A stretch of 64,000 bases of DNA from Monocercomonoides exilis (lineage: Eukaryota > Preaxostyla > Oxymonadida > Polymastigidae), in the NCBI GenBank assembly GCA_001643675.2, contig LSRY02000024.1:250001-314000 (forward strand), written 5' to 3'. The notes under the pieces are model-generated. The model was not told the DNA's origin and did not search any database. It saw only the letters and a list, made by a program, of their open reading frames with translations. Each line of letters starts with the position of its first letter. Within the stretch, counting starts at the first letter, position 1. The position numbers were made by a program, and so were the translations under genes. Of this stretch, positions 1-13,248 are shown one piece after another.

Positions 1-22
1 TCTTCAACTCCAGCTTCATTCA

Positions 23-364
23 ATGAAATTGAACCAACAAAACTTTAAGTTCAATCAAAATAACCAAAATAACAAGAATTTCAATGGAAATAGCCAAAAT
101 ATTCAGAACAAACCTAATTTTCCTCAAAAATACAGAGAAAAAATTGAAAAAATTTCAAGTTTTCCTCAAAATTTGAGAGAAAACAACAGAAAAAAAGGAA
201 ATTTCAATGAAAATTCACAAAATTCAGTGAAAATTTCGCCTTTCATTGAAAAAGTGACACCTCAAGTTATTTTGAATGAATTGCCTATAGAAGCAGTGCC
301 AATAAGAGAAGGAAGGGGTATGTGAAGAATAAAGAGAGAGAAAAAGAGAAAGAGAAAGAGAAAG

Positions 365-418
<54 letters not shown>

Positions 419-482
419 AGGAGGGAGTGAATAAATGTGGAATTGAATGGTTGAAAGAGTTGTGAATTATTTTTTTATAAAA

Positions 483-544
<62 letters not shown>

Positions 545-3377
545 CTCTCTATTTGAATTCTATTCTTATCATTATGATATTTATTAATCTATTTCATTTA
601 AACATTTATTTCATATTTTTATGTTTATTCATCCTTTTCTTTCTTTTCTTTCTTTTCTTTCTTTTCTTTCTTTTATCCAAATATGTCCTATTTAATTTTA
701 ATAAAACTCATCAGAATTCAGCTTTGGAGGAACAAAAATTGTCGAAGGCGAAGAAGAAGAAGGAAATGAAGAAGAAGAAGAAGAAGATTTTGAAGAAGTA
801 AATGTTTTCAATGAAACTTTCATTTTTGTTGAAGGAAAAGAGAGAGAAAGAGGAAAAGAAAGAAGAGAAGAAAGAAGAGAAAGAAGAGAAAGAGAAAGAG
901 AAAGAGAAAATCAATTTTTGAATGAAAAAAGAAGAAATAAACAGAATTTCAATGAAAATTTCGCATTTTCTCCTCAAAAAACGCATCAAAATAGAATTTC
1001 TTCAAGTTTTTCACCAAATTTTATCCAAAATCAACCTTTTACTCAAAATTACAGAAATCAATTTTCTTCTTCTTCTCCTCCACCTTCTTCTTCTTCATTT
1101 TCATATTCTTCTTCTTCTTCTTTCTCTCCTTCTTCTTCCCCAACATCTTCATATTTATCCAACTCATTTCATTCTTCTTCCATTTCTTCTTCTCTTTCTT
1201 CCTCTTCTCCTTCTCCTTCTTTTCCTTCTCCTTCCTCTTCTTCTCCTTCTTTCCATTCATTTTCTCGTTATCTTTCTCAATCTCCTTCTTCCTCTCATTC
1301 TTCTTCTTTTTCTTCTTTTCCTTCTCCTTCTTTCTCTCTCTCTTCTTCTCATTCTTCTTCTCTTCATTCTTCTCCTTCTCCTTCTCCTTCTTCTTCTTCT
1401 TTTCAATCGCAAAATGATCCCATCTATTTTCAATCAGAACAATTTGACAACTTCAATCAAAACAAACCAGAAACTTTAATTCAATCGGAGAATTATGAGA
1501 ATTTCTCCGACGAAAAAACTATTGTGGGCGATGGAGCAGACAAGGAGCTTAAATTGGAAGCGCAAAACATGGTCACATTTGATTCCGATTCCATTACAGT
1601 TAAATCGCCTTATTTCTCTCTCTTTCCATCAAATCTTCAGAACAATCATTTTTTCAGTCAAAATTCTCAAAATTCACAAAATAATCAGAAAATATCATCT
1701 TCACATTCAAATTTTTCAGCAAATGATTCATTTTCAGTTATTTCTGTGTCACCTTTCATTACTCCTCAACTTCTCTTGCAATCTTTTGAATGTGAAGAAG
1801 ACAAACCTTTTCAACCTTCCAAATTTCAAACAAATAACAATTCTTATTTAGGAACAGCAAAACATGATCAATTATCATCATCATCATCTTCTTCTTCTTC
1901 TTCTTCTTCATTGAAAACAAATTCTTTTCCTCGTCTTTCATTTTGGCTGGTTTATATTTCAAAGTCGTCCATTTTTGATGCGTCACAGTTGATTTCTACA
2001 CCCTCTTCTCTTCTTGTTGTGAGCAAAACATTCGAAAGACAAATTAATTCTTCTTCTTCAAATTCATTTTCTTCTTCTTCCTCCTCTACTCATCTTTCTT
2101 CTTCTTCTTCTCCTTCTCTTTCTCCCTCTTCTCCTCTTTCATCATCATCATCTTCTTCTTCTTCTTCTTTTTCTCAATTAAATTCTTCTTCTCTTTCTTC
2201 TTCTCATTCATTCAACAAAACTAATCTAACATACAAAGTCGTCCAACCAGAAACTTTTCAAACAGTTTATCTTCCTTCTGCCCTCAAAAATTCTATCACA
2301 AAGCAAAATTCTTCTTCTCTTTCTTCCTCCTCCTCCTCTTCTTCTTCTTCCACAAAACAATCACATTTAACAAGAATAACTTATTCTTCATCTTCCTCTT
2401 CTCTTTCTTCCTCTTCTCTTTCCTCTTCTTCTCCTTCTTCTCCTTCTTCTTCACTTTCTTCCTCTTCTCTTTCTTCCCCTGTAATGATTTCTCATATTCC
2501 TCTTTCTTCTTCTCCTTCATTTTCCTCTTCTTCTTCTTCTTCTTCTTCTTCTGCATTAAATTCTTCCTTTTCTTCTTCTCCTTCTTTCTCTTCTCTTTCT
2601 TCTTCTCCTTCATTTTCGACTTCTTCTTTAACGAAAATCACTTCTCATTCAAACCATCCAATAAATTTCTCTTCTTCTCTTTCTTCTTCTTCTTCTCTCT
2701 CTTCTTCTCTTTCCTCTTCTTCTCATTCGTTTTTAGCTTCTTCTTCATCTTCTTCTTCTTCCACTTTTTCTTCTTCTTTTAGAGAAAAAGAAGAAAATGA
2801 TGAAGAAAATAAAGAAAAAAGAGAAGAAGAAAAAGATAAAAACGTAACAAAATACAATTCTTCTCAATTTTCTTCTCTTTCTCCTTCTTCTCTTTCTTCT
2901 TCTTCTCTTTCTTCTTCTTCTCTTTCTTCTTCTTCTCTTTCTCCTTCTTCTTCTTCTTCTTCTATTTGTATAGGGTGGAGCATTCATTCATTTCAGCCTT
3001 CTTCTTTTCTCCTTCTTTTTGACGAATTAAAACAGAAATTTCATTCTTTCACAAAAAGAGAAATGAAAAGAAGAAGAAGAGAAAGAAGAGAAAGAAGAAG
3101 AAGAGAAGGAGAAGGAGAAGGAGAAGGAGAAGGAGAAAGAGAAAGAGAACGAGAAGAAGAAGATGATGATGATGAAAATGAAGAAGAAGAAGAAGAAGAA
3201 GAAAAGGAGGATGAAGAAGAAGAATATAAAATATTATTGGCTAATAATTTCATCCAAAGAAACATCAGAACATTGGATTCTTTGAAATTCTATTTATCTT
3301 CTTCTTCTTCTTCTTCTTCTCTTTCTCCTTCTCTTTTCTCTTCTTCTTCTCTTTCTCTTTCTCCTCCTTCTTCTTTC

Positions 3378-3412
<35 letters not shown>

Positions 3413-6400
3413 TTCTCTTCGTTCTCTTCTCAATCTTCTTTCTAACCAACTTTCTCTTCATTCCTTCGTTTCTACTTATTCTTCCATCCAAAACTATTCA
3501 TTGAAATATTTCTCTTCTTCTTCTCCTCTTTCTCTTTCTTCTTCTTCTTCTTCTCTTTCTCTTTCTTCTTCGCTTTCTTCCTCTTCTTCTCCTCCTCCTC
3601 CTTCTTCTTCTTCGCTTTCTTCCTCTTCTTCTCCTTCTTCTCCTTCTCCTCTTTCTCTTTCCATTTCAGTTCCTCAAAATTCTTCATCATTATCATCATC
3701 TTCTTCTTCTTCTGCTCCTCTTCTTATTCCTCGTACCTCTTCTTTCCAACAATTCTCTTCTTCTTCTTCTCTTTCTCTTTCTTCTCTAATTAATTCTTCA
3801 TCTTCATCTCTTTCTTCCTCCTCCTCATCATCATCCTCTTCCTCCTCTTCTTCTCTTCCTCTTCCTCTTCCTTCTTCTCTTTCAATTTCTCCTTCTTCTT
3901 CATCGTCTTCTTCTCCTTCTTCTCTTCTTCTCTCTCTTTCTCTCTTCCTCGGTGTTCGTCTGATGAAACTTGGTTTTTTCAATTTGGCTGCTCAGTTTTT
4001 GGCTGAAGGCGAAGCAAAACTGAAATTTGTGATTCTTCTTTGCCAAAAATGTGATATGTATCAGAAAGAAAGAGAAGAAAGAGAAGAAGAAAGAAAAGAA
4101 GAGGAAAGAGAAAGAGGAGAAAGAGAAGAAGAGGAAAGAGAAAGAGGAGAAAGAGAAGAAGAAATTAATAATTCTCGTTTGATGCAACAACAAAATTATG
4201 GAACTAATTCTTCTTCTTCTTCTTCTCAACTCTCAAAAAACGATGCGTTTTTCATTCGAAACAGGGAAATTCGTTTGGCTTTGGTCAAATTCATCATTTT
4301 GCGACTTTTTAAGCAAAAGATTGGTATTTCTTCTTCTTCTTCTTCCTCCTCCTCCTCTTCTCCTTCTTCTCATTCTCCTTCTTTTCTTTCTTTTCTTTCT
4401 TCTTCTTCTTCTCTTTCTTCTTCTCATTATCTCAATGAAATGGACTCCTTCATGTTCACAATCAAGTCTCTTTCTCTCAATTTTCCTCTTCTTCTCCCCT
4501 TTTTCGTTCTTCTTCCCGTTTCTTCTTCTTCTTCTTCTTCTTCTTCTTTCTTTTCAAATTTCAATGAAAATTGCTTAACTCCAGCTGAAATTCTGCTTTT
4601 GTCTTCTTTGTTGGAGTTTTCTCCATCGAAATGCGTGGAAATGAATGGGATGGTGAAGAAGAAGAGAGGAGAAAGAGAAAGAGGAGAAGAAGAAGAAGGA
4701 AGAGAAAGAAGAGAAGGAGAAGACGAAAGAAAATATATTTTTTCTTCTTCAAATTCTTCTTCTTCTTCTCAAACTTCTTCTTTTCCTCTTCTTTCGTCTT
4801 CTTCTTCGTCTCCTCTTCATCTTTTTGCCGCGGCACTTTTGTTATTGAAACAATCTTTTTCTTCTTTGGATTGCTTTTCTAATGTTTCTTCTTCTTCTCC
4901 CATTTCATCATCACATTCTTCTTCTCCTTCATTAACTTCTCCTCCATTTAATTCTTCCTGTTCTTCTTCTTCTCCTCCTTCCTCCTTCCTCTCCTCCATC
5001 CACAACTTCATCACAAATAACTCTCAAAAAACGAAAAATAAAACAAAATTTTTGATTGACAATTTGATTGACTCAATTTCTGATGGCATTTCCCTCTCAA
5101 AAATGATAAACACATTTATTTCAGAGCGAAAAGGTTGGAATCTTCTTTCTTCCTTTGTGGATTGCTATTTTGTTTCTTCTTCTTCTTCTCTTTCTTCTTC
5201 TTCTCTTTCTTCTCTTTCTTCTCTTTCTCCTTCTCTTTCTCCTTCTTCTCTTTCTTCTCCTCCTCCTTCTTCTTCTTCTCAACCCATTTCAATTCTTCCT
5301 TCTCTTCCTTCTTTTCTCTATTTCCTCCTCTCCTTCTTTTTCTCTCGCAAACCAAACGTAATTTTCTCTCTTCTTTTCAAACATCTTCAAAATGACTCAT
5401 TTTCTCTTCTTTCTTCTTTGCATTTGATAAAATTTCCTTTGTTTTTGTTTGAAATAAATAGAAATTTCAACATTTCTTCTTCTTCTCTTTCTTCTTCTTC
5501 TCTTTCTTCTTCATTTTCTTCCTCTTCCTCTCCTTCTCTTTCTCATTCTTCTTCTTCTCTTTCTTCTTCTTCTCTTTCTCTTCCACTTTTAAATTCTTCT
5601 CTTCTTCTTCATTATAATCAAATGAATAATCCTATTTACTCCATTCTCAATCGCATAACCTTCATCACGTCGTTCATTTCTCATGTTTTGCTTCATTTTG
5701 TTCTTCCTTTCTTCCATTCTTCTTTGAAAAACCCTGAAAATTGCAATTTTTCTTCTTCTTCTTCTTTAAATAATTCATTTTCTTCTCCTTCTTCCTCTTT
5801 CTCTTCTTCTTCCTCCTCCTCTTCCTCCTCTTTCTCTTCCTCTTCTTCTCCTTCTTCTTTCATAGAACCACCAAATATTCAATCAAAATCTTCTGTTCGT
5901 CTTCCTTTTCTCCTTCTCTTCCATTCAATTTCTGACAAATTTGGTTTTCTTCATTCAACTTCGATGAAATTATCACATTGCAAAAATGAGATAATCAATA
6001 AACAAATAAAGAATAACATGATTTCTTCTTCTTCTCTTTCTCCTCCTTCTCCTCTTTCTTCTCCTCTTTCTTCTCCTTCATCTTCTTCATCAACTTATTC
6101 TTCTTATTCTTCCTCTTCCTCTTCCTCTTCCTCTTCCTCTTCCTCTTCCTCTTCCTCTTCCTCTTCCTCTTCCTCTTCCTCTTCCTCTTCCTCTTCTTCC
6201 TCATCAGAATCATTTCCTCTTCTCCACCCTGATTTGTCTTCTCTTCTCTCGTCTTATCTCCCTCATCCTCTTCCTTCTTCTTCTTCTTCTTCTTCTTCTT
6301 CTTCTTCTTCTTCTTCCTTCTTTTCCCCTTCTTTCACAGAAAATGAGTATTTTGAGCACAAAACATTGGCTTCTACGTTAACTTCTCTATTTCAACTGTC

Positions 6401-9400
6401 TTTTCAGTCAATTTCTCAGAGTTTTGTTGGTTTTGATGAAGAAGAAGGAAAAGAAGAAAGAGAAAAAGGAGAAAAAGAAGGAAGAAGAAGAGGAAGAGGA
6501 AGAAGAGGAAGGGGAAAAGGAAGAGAAGAAAATGAATTAGAAGGAGAAGGAGGAGAAGAAGAAGAATGGATGTTTTTGAATGAATCAAGTTTTGTTCCAT
6601 TGAATGAAGAAGATTTTGAAAAGTTTAACAGAAATTTCAATAAAAATAGCAAAAATAAGAATAAAAATAGAAAATTATTTGAAAATGGAATGGAAAAGGA
6701 AGAAGAAGAAGAAGAAAGAAGAGAAGAAAGAGAAAGAGAAAGAGAAGAAAGAAGAAGAAGAAAAGAAGAAGAAAACTTGCAATTTCGGAATAGATTTGAA
6801 GGAATAAATGGCGAAGAAGAGAAAAAATGCATCGAGAGAGAGAAAAATGAAAAATATCTGATTTCTTCAAGCAAAATGAGACAAGTTTGCTTTGCAAAGG
6901 AAATAAAAGGAAGAAAAACTTTTGATAATAATTCTATATCATCTTCTTCTCCTCCTCCTCCTTCTTCTCTTTCTCCTTCTCAGAATCAATTTTCTTCCTT
7001 TTCTTCTTCTCTTCCTTCTTCCTCTCCTTCTTTTCTTTCTTTCTTCTCTTCTTCCTTCTCTTCTTCCACATATTCTGTCATCAACAATGTTTGTTTTCCT
7101 TCTCAAAAGCTTCTTTCTCTCGTTTGGCTGTTTGGTGACATTCAATTTGGAAACATTGAAAGGAGAAGAGGAGAAAGAGGAGGAAGAAGAGGAGGAGGAG
7201 AAAGAGAAAGAGAAGAAGAAGAAGAATTAAAAGAAGAAGAAGAGAAGGAGAAAGAAGAGAAAGAAGAGAAAGAAGAGAAGGAGAAAGATAAAGAGAAGAT
7301 TTCCATTCAATCTAATTTTGAGTCAAGTTTATCTTCTTCCTCTTCTTCTTCTTCTTCCTTCTCTTCTTCCTCTTCCTCTTCTTCTCCTTTATCTCTTCTT
7401 CCCCCTCTTTTCAGTGACATTGCTTCAATATTAACAGACAAAAATAGCTTAACTTTGCTAAAAAGAGGAATTTTAGCTGTAAATTCGTTGTCTTCTTTGC
7501 TTTTCTCTTCTTTTGCTCTTTTTCTCTTTCTGTTACAGAGAATTATGAAGGATATGAATGGAATTTATGAAGAAGAGGAAGAGGAAGAGGAAGAAAATGA
7601 AGAGAAAAATGAAGAAAAAGAGAGAAGAGAAGAAGAAGAGAAGAGAAAAGAAAAAGAAGAAGAAGAAATGAAAGAGAAAGAAGAAAATAAAGGAGAAAAA
7701 GAAGAAAAAGAAGAAAATAGAGAAAGAAGAAAGCTAAAAACAAAAGATAATGAAACAAACAACCAAACAATTTTTAACAACAATAAAGAAATTCTTTTAA
7801 GTTCTTCTTTGTTTCCTTCTCTTCTTCTGCTTCAGAAATGCAACAGCAAACATTTTAATTGGCTTAATTTCTTTCTTTCTCCACTTTGTTTGGGATTTTC
7901 ATTCATTAAGAGTGTTTTGTTTGAAGATGGAGAGAAAGATGAAGAGGAAGAGAAGGAAAAGGAAGAGAAGGAAGAGAAAGAGAAAGAGAAAGAGAAGGAA
8001 GAGAAAAAAGAAGAAAATGAAAATAAAGAAGAAGAAGAAAACAAAAAAGAAGAAATCAATCAAAGCAATAGTAAATTCATATCAAATCCATCAAAATCTT
8101 CATTTTCAGTCAAATTTCACTCAAGACAAGACATTTCATTCTGTTGCAAATTGAAAGAAGAAGAAAGAGAAGGAGAAAGAGAAGGAGAAATAACAAAGGG
8201 AGATATAATCAACTTCATTTTGTCTCATATTTTTCCTCATTCTTTTCATAGCGAAATTTTCAATGAAGTGAAATCACCAAAACAGGTGGTGCAAAACATG
8301 CGAGAAACGGAGAATTTAATTTCTCCGTTCTTTTGGCCTGCTTCAATTGATGCAGCTGACTCAATTTTAGCTGCCTATTCTGTTTTGTGCTCATTTGCAT
8401 CTTCTTTTTCTTCCTCTTCCTCTTCTTCCTCTATCTTTTCTTCATCTTCCTCAAATTCATCATCTTCTTCTTCTTTTTCGTTGCCTTCTTCTTTTACCCC
8501 AACATCCTTTTCATCTTCTCCTGCTCTTTCATGTTTAGCTCGTCTTTTCTGCTTGAAATTCAGTTCATTCGAGTTGTCTTTCATTCATTTGATCAGCTTA
8601 ACTCAATCAATTTTGCTTTGTTCCATCGAATTCAATGCAAATCTTGCTCATTTTCTTATTTCTCAATTGTGGGAATATTGTTGTTCGTGTTTTAATCTGC
8701 CTATTTCAGAACAGCGTGGAGAAGGTATTTTTGACCCATTTTATGTGCCACCATTACAAAATTTGACATGCATGTCAAAATCAATCGATTTTCTGTTTGC
8801 CTTTGGAGGATTGACTTCACTTGCCTTGCTTTCTCTCATTCGCGAAGACAAATTCATTGAAGCTCTGAAATTGTGCTATTTCAGGTGCAATCACTCTGTT
8901 TTTGTGGAGTTTGCGAAATCTGCCTGTGAAACTGTATGTCTTCTATTTATCTTTTATTTCATTTTATTTTTCTCTCTTTTTAACTTTTTATTATTCTTTT
9001 CGAATATCTTTTTTTTTAATTTATTCATGTTCAATTTTTTCAATAATTATTTTTTCTTTTCTTTTCTTTTCTTTTCTTTTCTTTTCTTTTCTTTTCTTTT
9101 TTCTTTAAAATTTTCTTATTATTTCAAAAAATATTAATTTATTAATTCAAAATCTTATTTCCCTTTTCAGCCATTGCATTGGAAGGAATGCTTTTCATTT
9201 TTGTCTTCTTTGCCTTTGCCTCAAAATAAATCCAATGAAAATCTCAAACAACTCATTTCTGTGCTTTTATCACACTGCATCCAAATATTCCCTCTTTCTG
9301 CTCTTCCAATAATTCTTTCTTCTTCTTCTCCCTCCTCTTCTTCTTCTTCACTTACTTCATCTTCTTCTCATTCTTCCAATTATTCTTCTTCTTCTTCCTC

Positions 9401-9524
9401 CTCCTCCTCCTCCTCTACATCTCCAAGCCCTCTAGCTGAAATCTTCATTTCTCCTTCATTTCAAAAAGTCATTCAAGATCGTATCTTATCTGAGAGTGCT
9501 CTTCTTATTCGCTCCCTTCTCTAA
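23..9524 (+). CDS. Giant serine-rich protein, unrecognised family (5' end probably outside window)
   Basis: Three exons: 23..317, 715..8933, 9171..9524. Intron 1 (318-714, donor GTATGT, acceptor CAG, phase 1) and intron 2 (8934-9170, donor GTATGT, acceptor CAG, phase 0) keep one frame, giving at least 2955 residues. The frame is also open upstream of the ATG at 23, so the true start may lie before the window. The N-terminus is Asn/Gln-rich. Most of exon 2 is Ser runs (TCT/TCC/TCA codons) and Glu/Arg/Lys runs. Between them lie short hydrophobic, probably helical islands, for example around 3950-4050, 4240-4330, 5330-5470, 5880-5990 and 8220-8930, continuing in exon 3. Those islands are the likely folded core, possibly a helical-repeat scaffold, but I recognise no family. 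The longest Ser run is about 6105-6205, written as a TCTTCC hexamer repeat. The stop is TAA at 9522. Confidence 0.75.
318..714 (+). other. Intron 1 of the Ser-rich gene, filled with simple repeats
   Basis: Donor GTATGT at 318 and acceptor CAG at 712-714. It contains an AGAGAA/GA tract (about 335-412) and a T homopolymer of over 50 bases (about 487-542). The frames on either side join as codon GAA. Confidence 0.75.
9051..9103 (+). repeat. (TTTTC)n microsatellite inside intron 2
   Basis: About ten units of the pentamer lie inside the 237-bp intron 8934-9170. Confidence 0.85.
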
Positions 9525-10823
9525 ACAGTCTGAATTGCGGAATTTTTTTCTTCTTTTTTCTTTTCTTTTTTTTTAATTTATGTTTAAGAGAAAATTATTT
9601 ATTTATTTATTTTTTTGATTTTATTTATTTATTTACAAAAAGATATTTTTTTTTCAGATTTTCATTTGAATATCATCATCAAAAATGATTTTTCTTTTAT
9701 TAAACATCTATTTTTTTTATCAAATGTTAGTGGCGAGTTTTGATGTTAAAAAGCATTCATTTCTTGAAAATTCATTTTTTAATGTTCTTTTTTTGTTTGT
9801 ATATTGTTCAAAAGAAAGATTACGAAAGATTTTTTCATATTTTTTCAGTTGTAATGGATCGATTTTTTTTTCTTTTTTTGATTTTATTTTCAAAATATTC
9901 TTTTGTGTTTCAACTGATAATTTGGTTATATTTGAATGTATAGAGAAAATTTTATTTATTTCATTCTTCAATAGAACATCAAGTAATAATCAGCATTAGA
10001 ACTTTCTTTAACTTATTTTGTAATGTCATTATTTTCATTCAAAAGGGATAAAAACCAAAATAAAATCATAAATTGAATGTTAATTGAGAATGATAAAAGG
10101 AATAATTATTCACATTTCCTTTTTATTGAATTTGTTAAAAAAAGAGTCAATATTGATAAAAGAAGCAAGAAATCAATTTATTGCGAAGATGAAATGTTAA
10201 CAAAAGTTTCACAAAGTGAAATGAATGTTTTGCGTCAAAAACAATTTTGGATAAGAAAACACTGAATTGATTCAAAGAAAATTTGGTGTTATTTTGATTT
10301 TATTTTATTTTTCTTTTCTTTTCTTTTTTTCACTTGCAACAATGTTAATAAATTACTATTAAACAGAACAAAGAAGCTAAAAAAAATACTAATTTTGACA
10401 AGAAAATATGTCAAAAAATTTGAAAAAATATAAAAAGAATAATATTTCGCAACGGTTTGAAATTAGATAGAAACGAAGAATTGATAATTGGTATTAACAA
10501 AAAAAGGAACAATTCAAAATAAATGATCATTTGTTCAAAAACAACAAGTTCAAATTATTCAAAAAAAAAAAAAAAAAAATTTCGAAAGGAAAAAAAAATG
10601 ATAAAAAAAAGAAATCTCTATTTCCATTTTCATCAGAATTGAATAATCATAATTTTATTTTTCTCTTTTTATAAATGTTTTCTTTTTCTTTTTTTTTTCT
10701 TTTTTTTTTTCCTTTTATTCTTTCTTTTTTATTTAATTTTAATATTTCTTTATTTTTCTTTTATTTTATTTTATTTAACTTCATTTTTTCCCCTCCCCCC
10801 CCCCCCCACCTCTCCATTCTCTT
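9525..10823. other. AT-rich intergenic region
   Basis: Tail-to-tail spacer between the Ser-rich gene and the minus-strand coil gene. It holds A and T homopolymers, a C run at about 10791-10807 and a TTTTC-rich stretch. A 104-codon open frame (9685-9999) starts with ATG but is Phe/Ile/Asn-dominated, as expected of AT-rich noncoding DNA. I see no convincing gene. Confidence 0.6.
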
Positions 10824-13248
10824 CTACTCAAACGAGCATTCCTCTTCTCTCTCCATCCCGCTCAGCACTTGTGTGTGCTGTGAGTAATTCAATTCTTCCA
10901 TCTCCTTCTGCTGCCTCAGCCTCTCCTCATCTTCATCGTTCGCATCTTCCTCTTCCGCTTTCGCCCTTCTTTCTTCTTCTTCCCTCTCTTTCAGCAGCCG
11001 TTCTCTTTCTTGCTTCCATTCTTCCTCCATCTTCTCCCTCATCTCTTTCCTTTCCTCAAAAAACTTTCTCTTCAGCTCTTCTTCTTCCATCTCAAATCGT
11101 CTTCTTCTCTCTTCTCGCTTCTTCCGTTCCTCTTCTTCCTCTTCTTTCCTAATTCTTTCTTCTTCTTCCTTTCTTTTTCTCTCTTCTTCCTCCTCTTTCT
11201 TCTTCCTCTCTTCTTCTTCTTTCCTAATTCTTTCTTCTTCTTCCTTTCTTTTTCTCTCTTCTTCCTCCTTTTGTTTTCTTTCTTCTTCTTCTTTTCTTAA
11301 TCTTTCCTCCTCTTCTCTTCTTTTTCTTTCTTCTTCCTCTTTTCTCAACCTTTCTTCTTCCTCTTCTTTTCGTTTTCTCTCTTCTTCTTCTCTTCTTCTT
11401 CTCTCCTCCTCTTCTTGTTTAAGTCTTTCTTCTTCTTCTCTCTTCTTTCTTTCCTCTTCTTCTTTCTTCTTCCTCTCTTCCTCTTCCTTCCTCTTCCTTT
11501 CTTCTTCCTCTTTTCTAAGCCTTTCTTCTTCTTCCTTTCTCTTCCTTTCCTCTTCCTCTTTCCTTATTCGCTCTTCTTCTTCTCGCTTTAATCTTTCCTC
11601 CTCTTCCTTCCTCTTTCTCTCTTCTTCTTCTTTTCTTCTTCTTTCTTCTTCTTCTTTCTTTTTCCTTTCCTCTTCTTCTTTTCTTAATCGTTCCTCTTCT
11701 TCTTTCCTCTTCCTTTCCTCTTCTTCCTTTCGTTTTCTCTCTTCTTCCTCTTTCTTCTTCCTTTCTTCTTCCTCCTCTCTTCTCTTCCTCTCTTCTTCCT
11801 CTTTTCTTAAGCGCTCTTCCTCCTCTTCCTTCTTCCTCTCCTCTTCTTCTCTTCTCAATCTCTCCTCTTCTTCTTTGCGTTTTCTTTCCTCTTCCTCTTC
11901 CTTCCTCTTCCTTTCTTCTTCCTCTTTTCTAAGCCTTTCTTCTTCTTCTTTTCTCTTCTTCTCTTCCTCCTCTTTCCTCTTCCTCTCCTCCTCTTCTCGT
12001 TTCAATCTTTCTTCCTCCTCTTTTCTTAATCGTTCTTCTTCTTCCCTTTTAAGTCTTTCCTCTTCTTCCTTTCGTTTTCTTTCTTCTTCTTCTTCTTTCC
12101 TCTTTCTCTCTTCTTCCTCTTTTCTTATTCGTTCTTCCTCTTCTTTCTTCTTTCTTTCTTCTTCTTCTCGCTTAATTCTTTCTTCCTCTTTTCTCTTCTT
12201 CTCCTCTTCTTCTTCTTTTCTCTTCCTCTCTTCTTCTTCTTTTTTAAGTCTTTCTTCTTCCTCCTTCCTAATTCGTTCTTCTTCTTCTTCTTTCTTTTTC
12301 CTTTCTTCTTCTTCTTTTCTCAATCTCTCTTCTTCCTCTTCTTCTTTTCTTGTTCGTTCCTCTTGAATTTTTTCTTCTTCTTCCATTTTCTTCTTCTCTT
12401 CTTCATTTTCTGAGAAATCATTGTCCTTGTGAATAAACGATTGCGAATTATCGCCTAATTGCTCATCTGATTGTGCGCTATCTGTTTTATTATCGGAAGA
12501 TGAGCTTAAGTCCTCGGAACATTTATTTTTCTGTTCTTGATCCAAATTCTTTTTTTATTACAATAAGAAAATGAAAATTATTACAAATAAAATTATAGAA
12601 AAAATAAAAATCCTTCATGCATCAAACTGGAGAAGTTAATCTCTTCCTGAGAATTGGTAGAAAACAAATTATCATTGCTAAAATACAAACATTCATTCCA
12701 TTTTGAAAAAAAATGATTGGATGCACACTTAAAATATAAATAAATAAAACAGTATGGCTAATCATCATTGAAATGGAAGCTAATGTACTTATTACAATTA
12801 TGATAAAAGCTTTTGTTTTCTGAAATTTATTGTTCTTCAAATCATCCAGAAATTTCCCCAAAAGATGTTGATAAAAGGAAAAATCTTCTTTTGCTCCTTT
12901 TAGCCCTTCATTTATTCTAAAAAATCAATGGAATGTTATTTCAATCATTAAACTTTAAGCACCAAACTGAACAGATGACGCATTGAGCATTTCGAATTTG
13001 TAAAACATCACAATTAGACATATATCAATAATAACTACAAATGCAATAGATGCAAGGATATTCCAAGTTGAATTTGCCATAAACCTATGATTCCGAATAT
13101 CAACCTTTAATGACAATTTGAAAGAAATCTTTTTTTCATACAAAAAAGAAAAATGTATAAGCGCCATCAGCATGATAAAATGAACTGGAAAGTCCAAAAT
13201 AAGTGTTTTCCATAGAAATCCGACAGCGTACAGATATATATTTTCCAT
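10824..13248 (-). CDS. Four-helix membrane protein with a long Glu/Lys/Arg helical tail
   Basis: Best read as three exons: 13248..12968, 12916..12628 and 12548..10824 (764 residues). Introns are 51 and 79 bp with donors GTTTGG and GTTTGA and acceptors TTAG and AAAG. Phases match at both joins. Exons 1-2 encode about four hydrophobic segments (near residues 5-33, 60-84, 128-158 and 160-185). Exon 3 begins with an acidic Ser/Asn stretch. It then has over 400 residues of tandem 13-15-residue units such as RKEEEERKRKEEEE, typical of a stable single alpha helix, and ends in an acidic tail. The coil frame has no ATG near its 5' end, only TTG, which supports joining it to the membrane exons. If the second intron is not real, there are two genes: a roughly 190-residue membrane protein ending at 12622 and a separate coil protein. 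I recognise no family. Confidence 0.6.

Noticed and set aside
711-8584. Many minus-strand Lys/Glu/Arg-rich open frames inside the Ser-rich gene
   Set aside because: They are complements of TCT/TCC Ser codons. The plus strand stays open for more than 8 kb and joins flanking exons in phase.
9685-9999. 104-codon ATG open frame downstream of the Ser-rich gene
   Set aside because: Phe/Ile/Ser/Asn composition matches T-rich DNA read by chance. There is no splice or family support.
10871-12366. Long plus-strand Ser-rich open frames opposite the coil gene
   Set aside because: They are the antisense of GAA/AAG/AGA codons of the Glu/Lys/Arg helix. The minus strand has the acidic N-terminal region, splice context and stop of a real gene.
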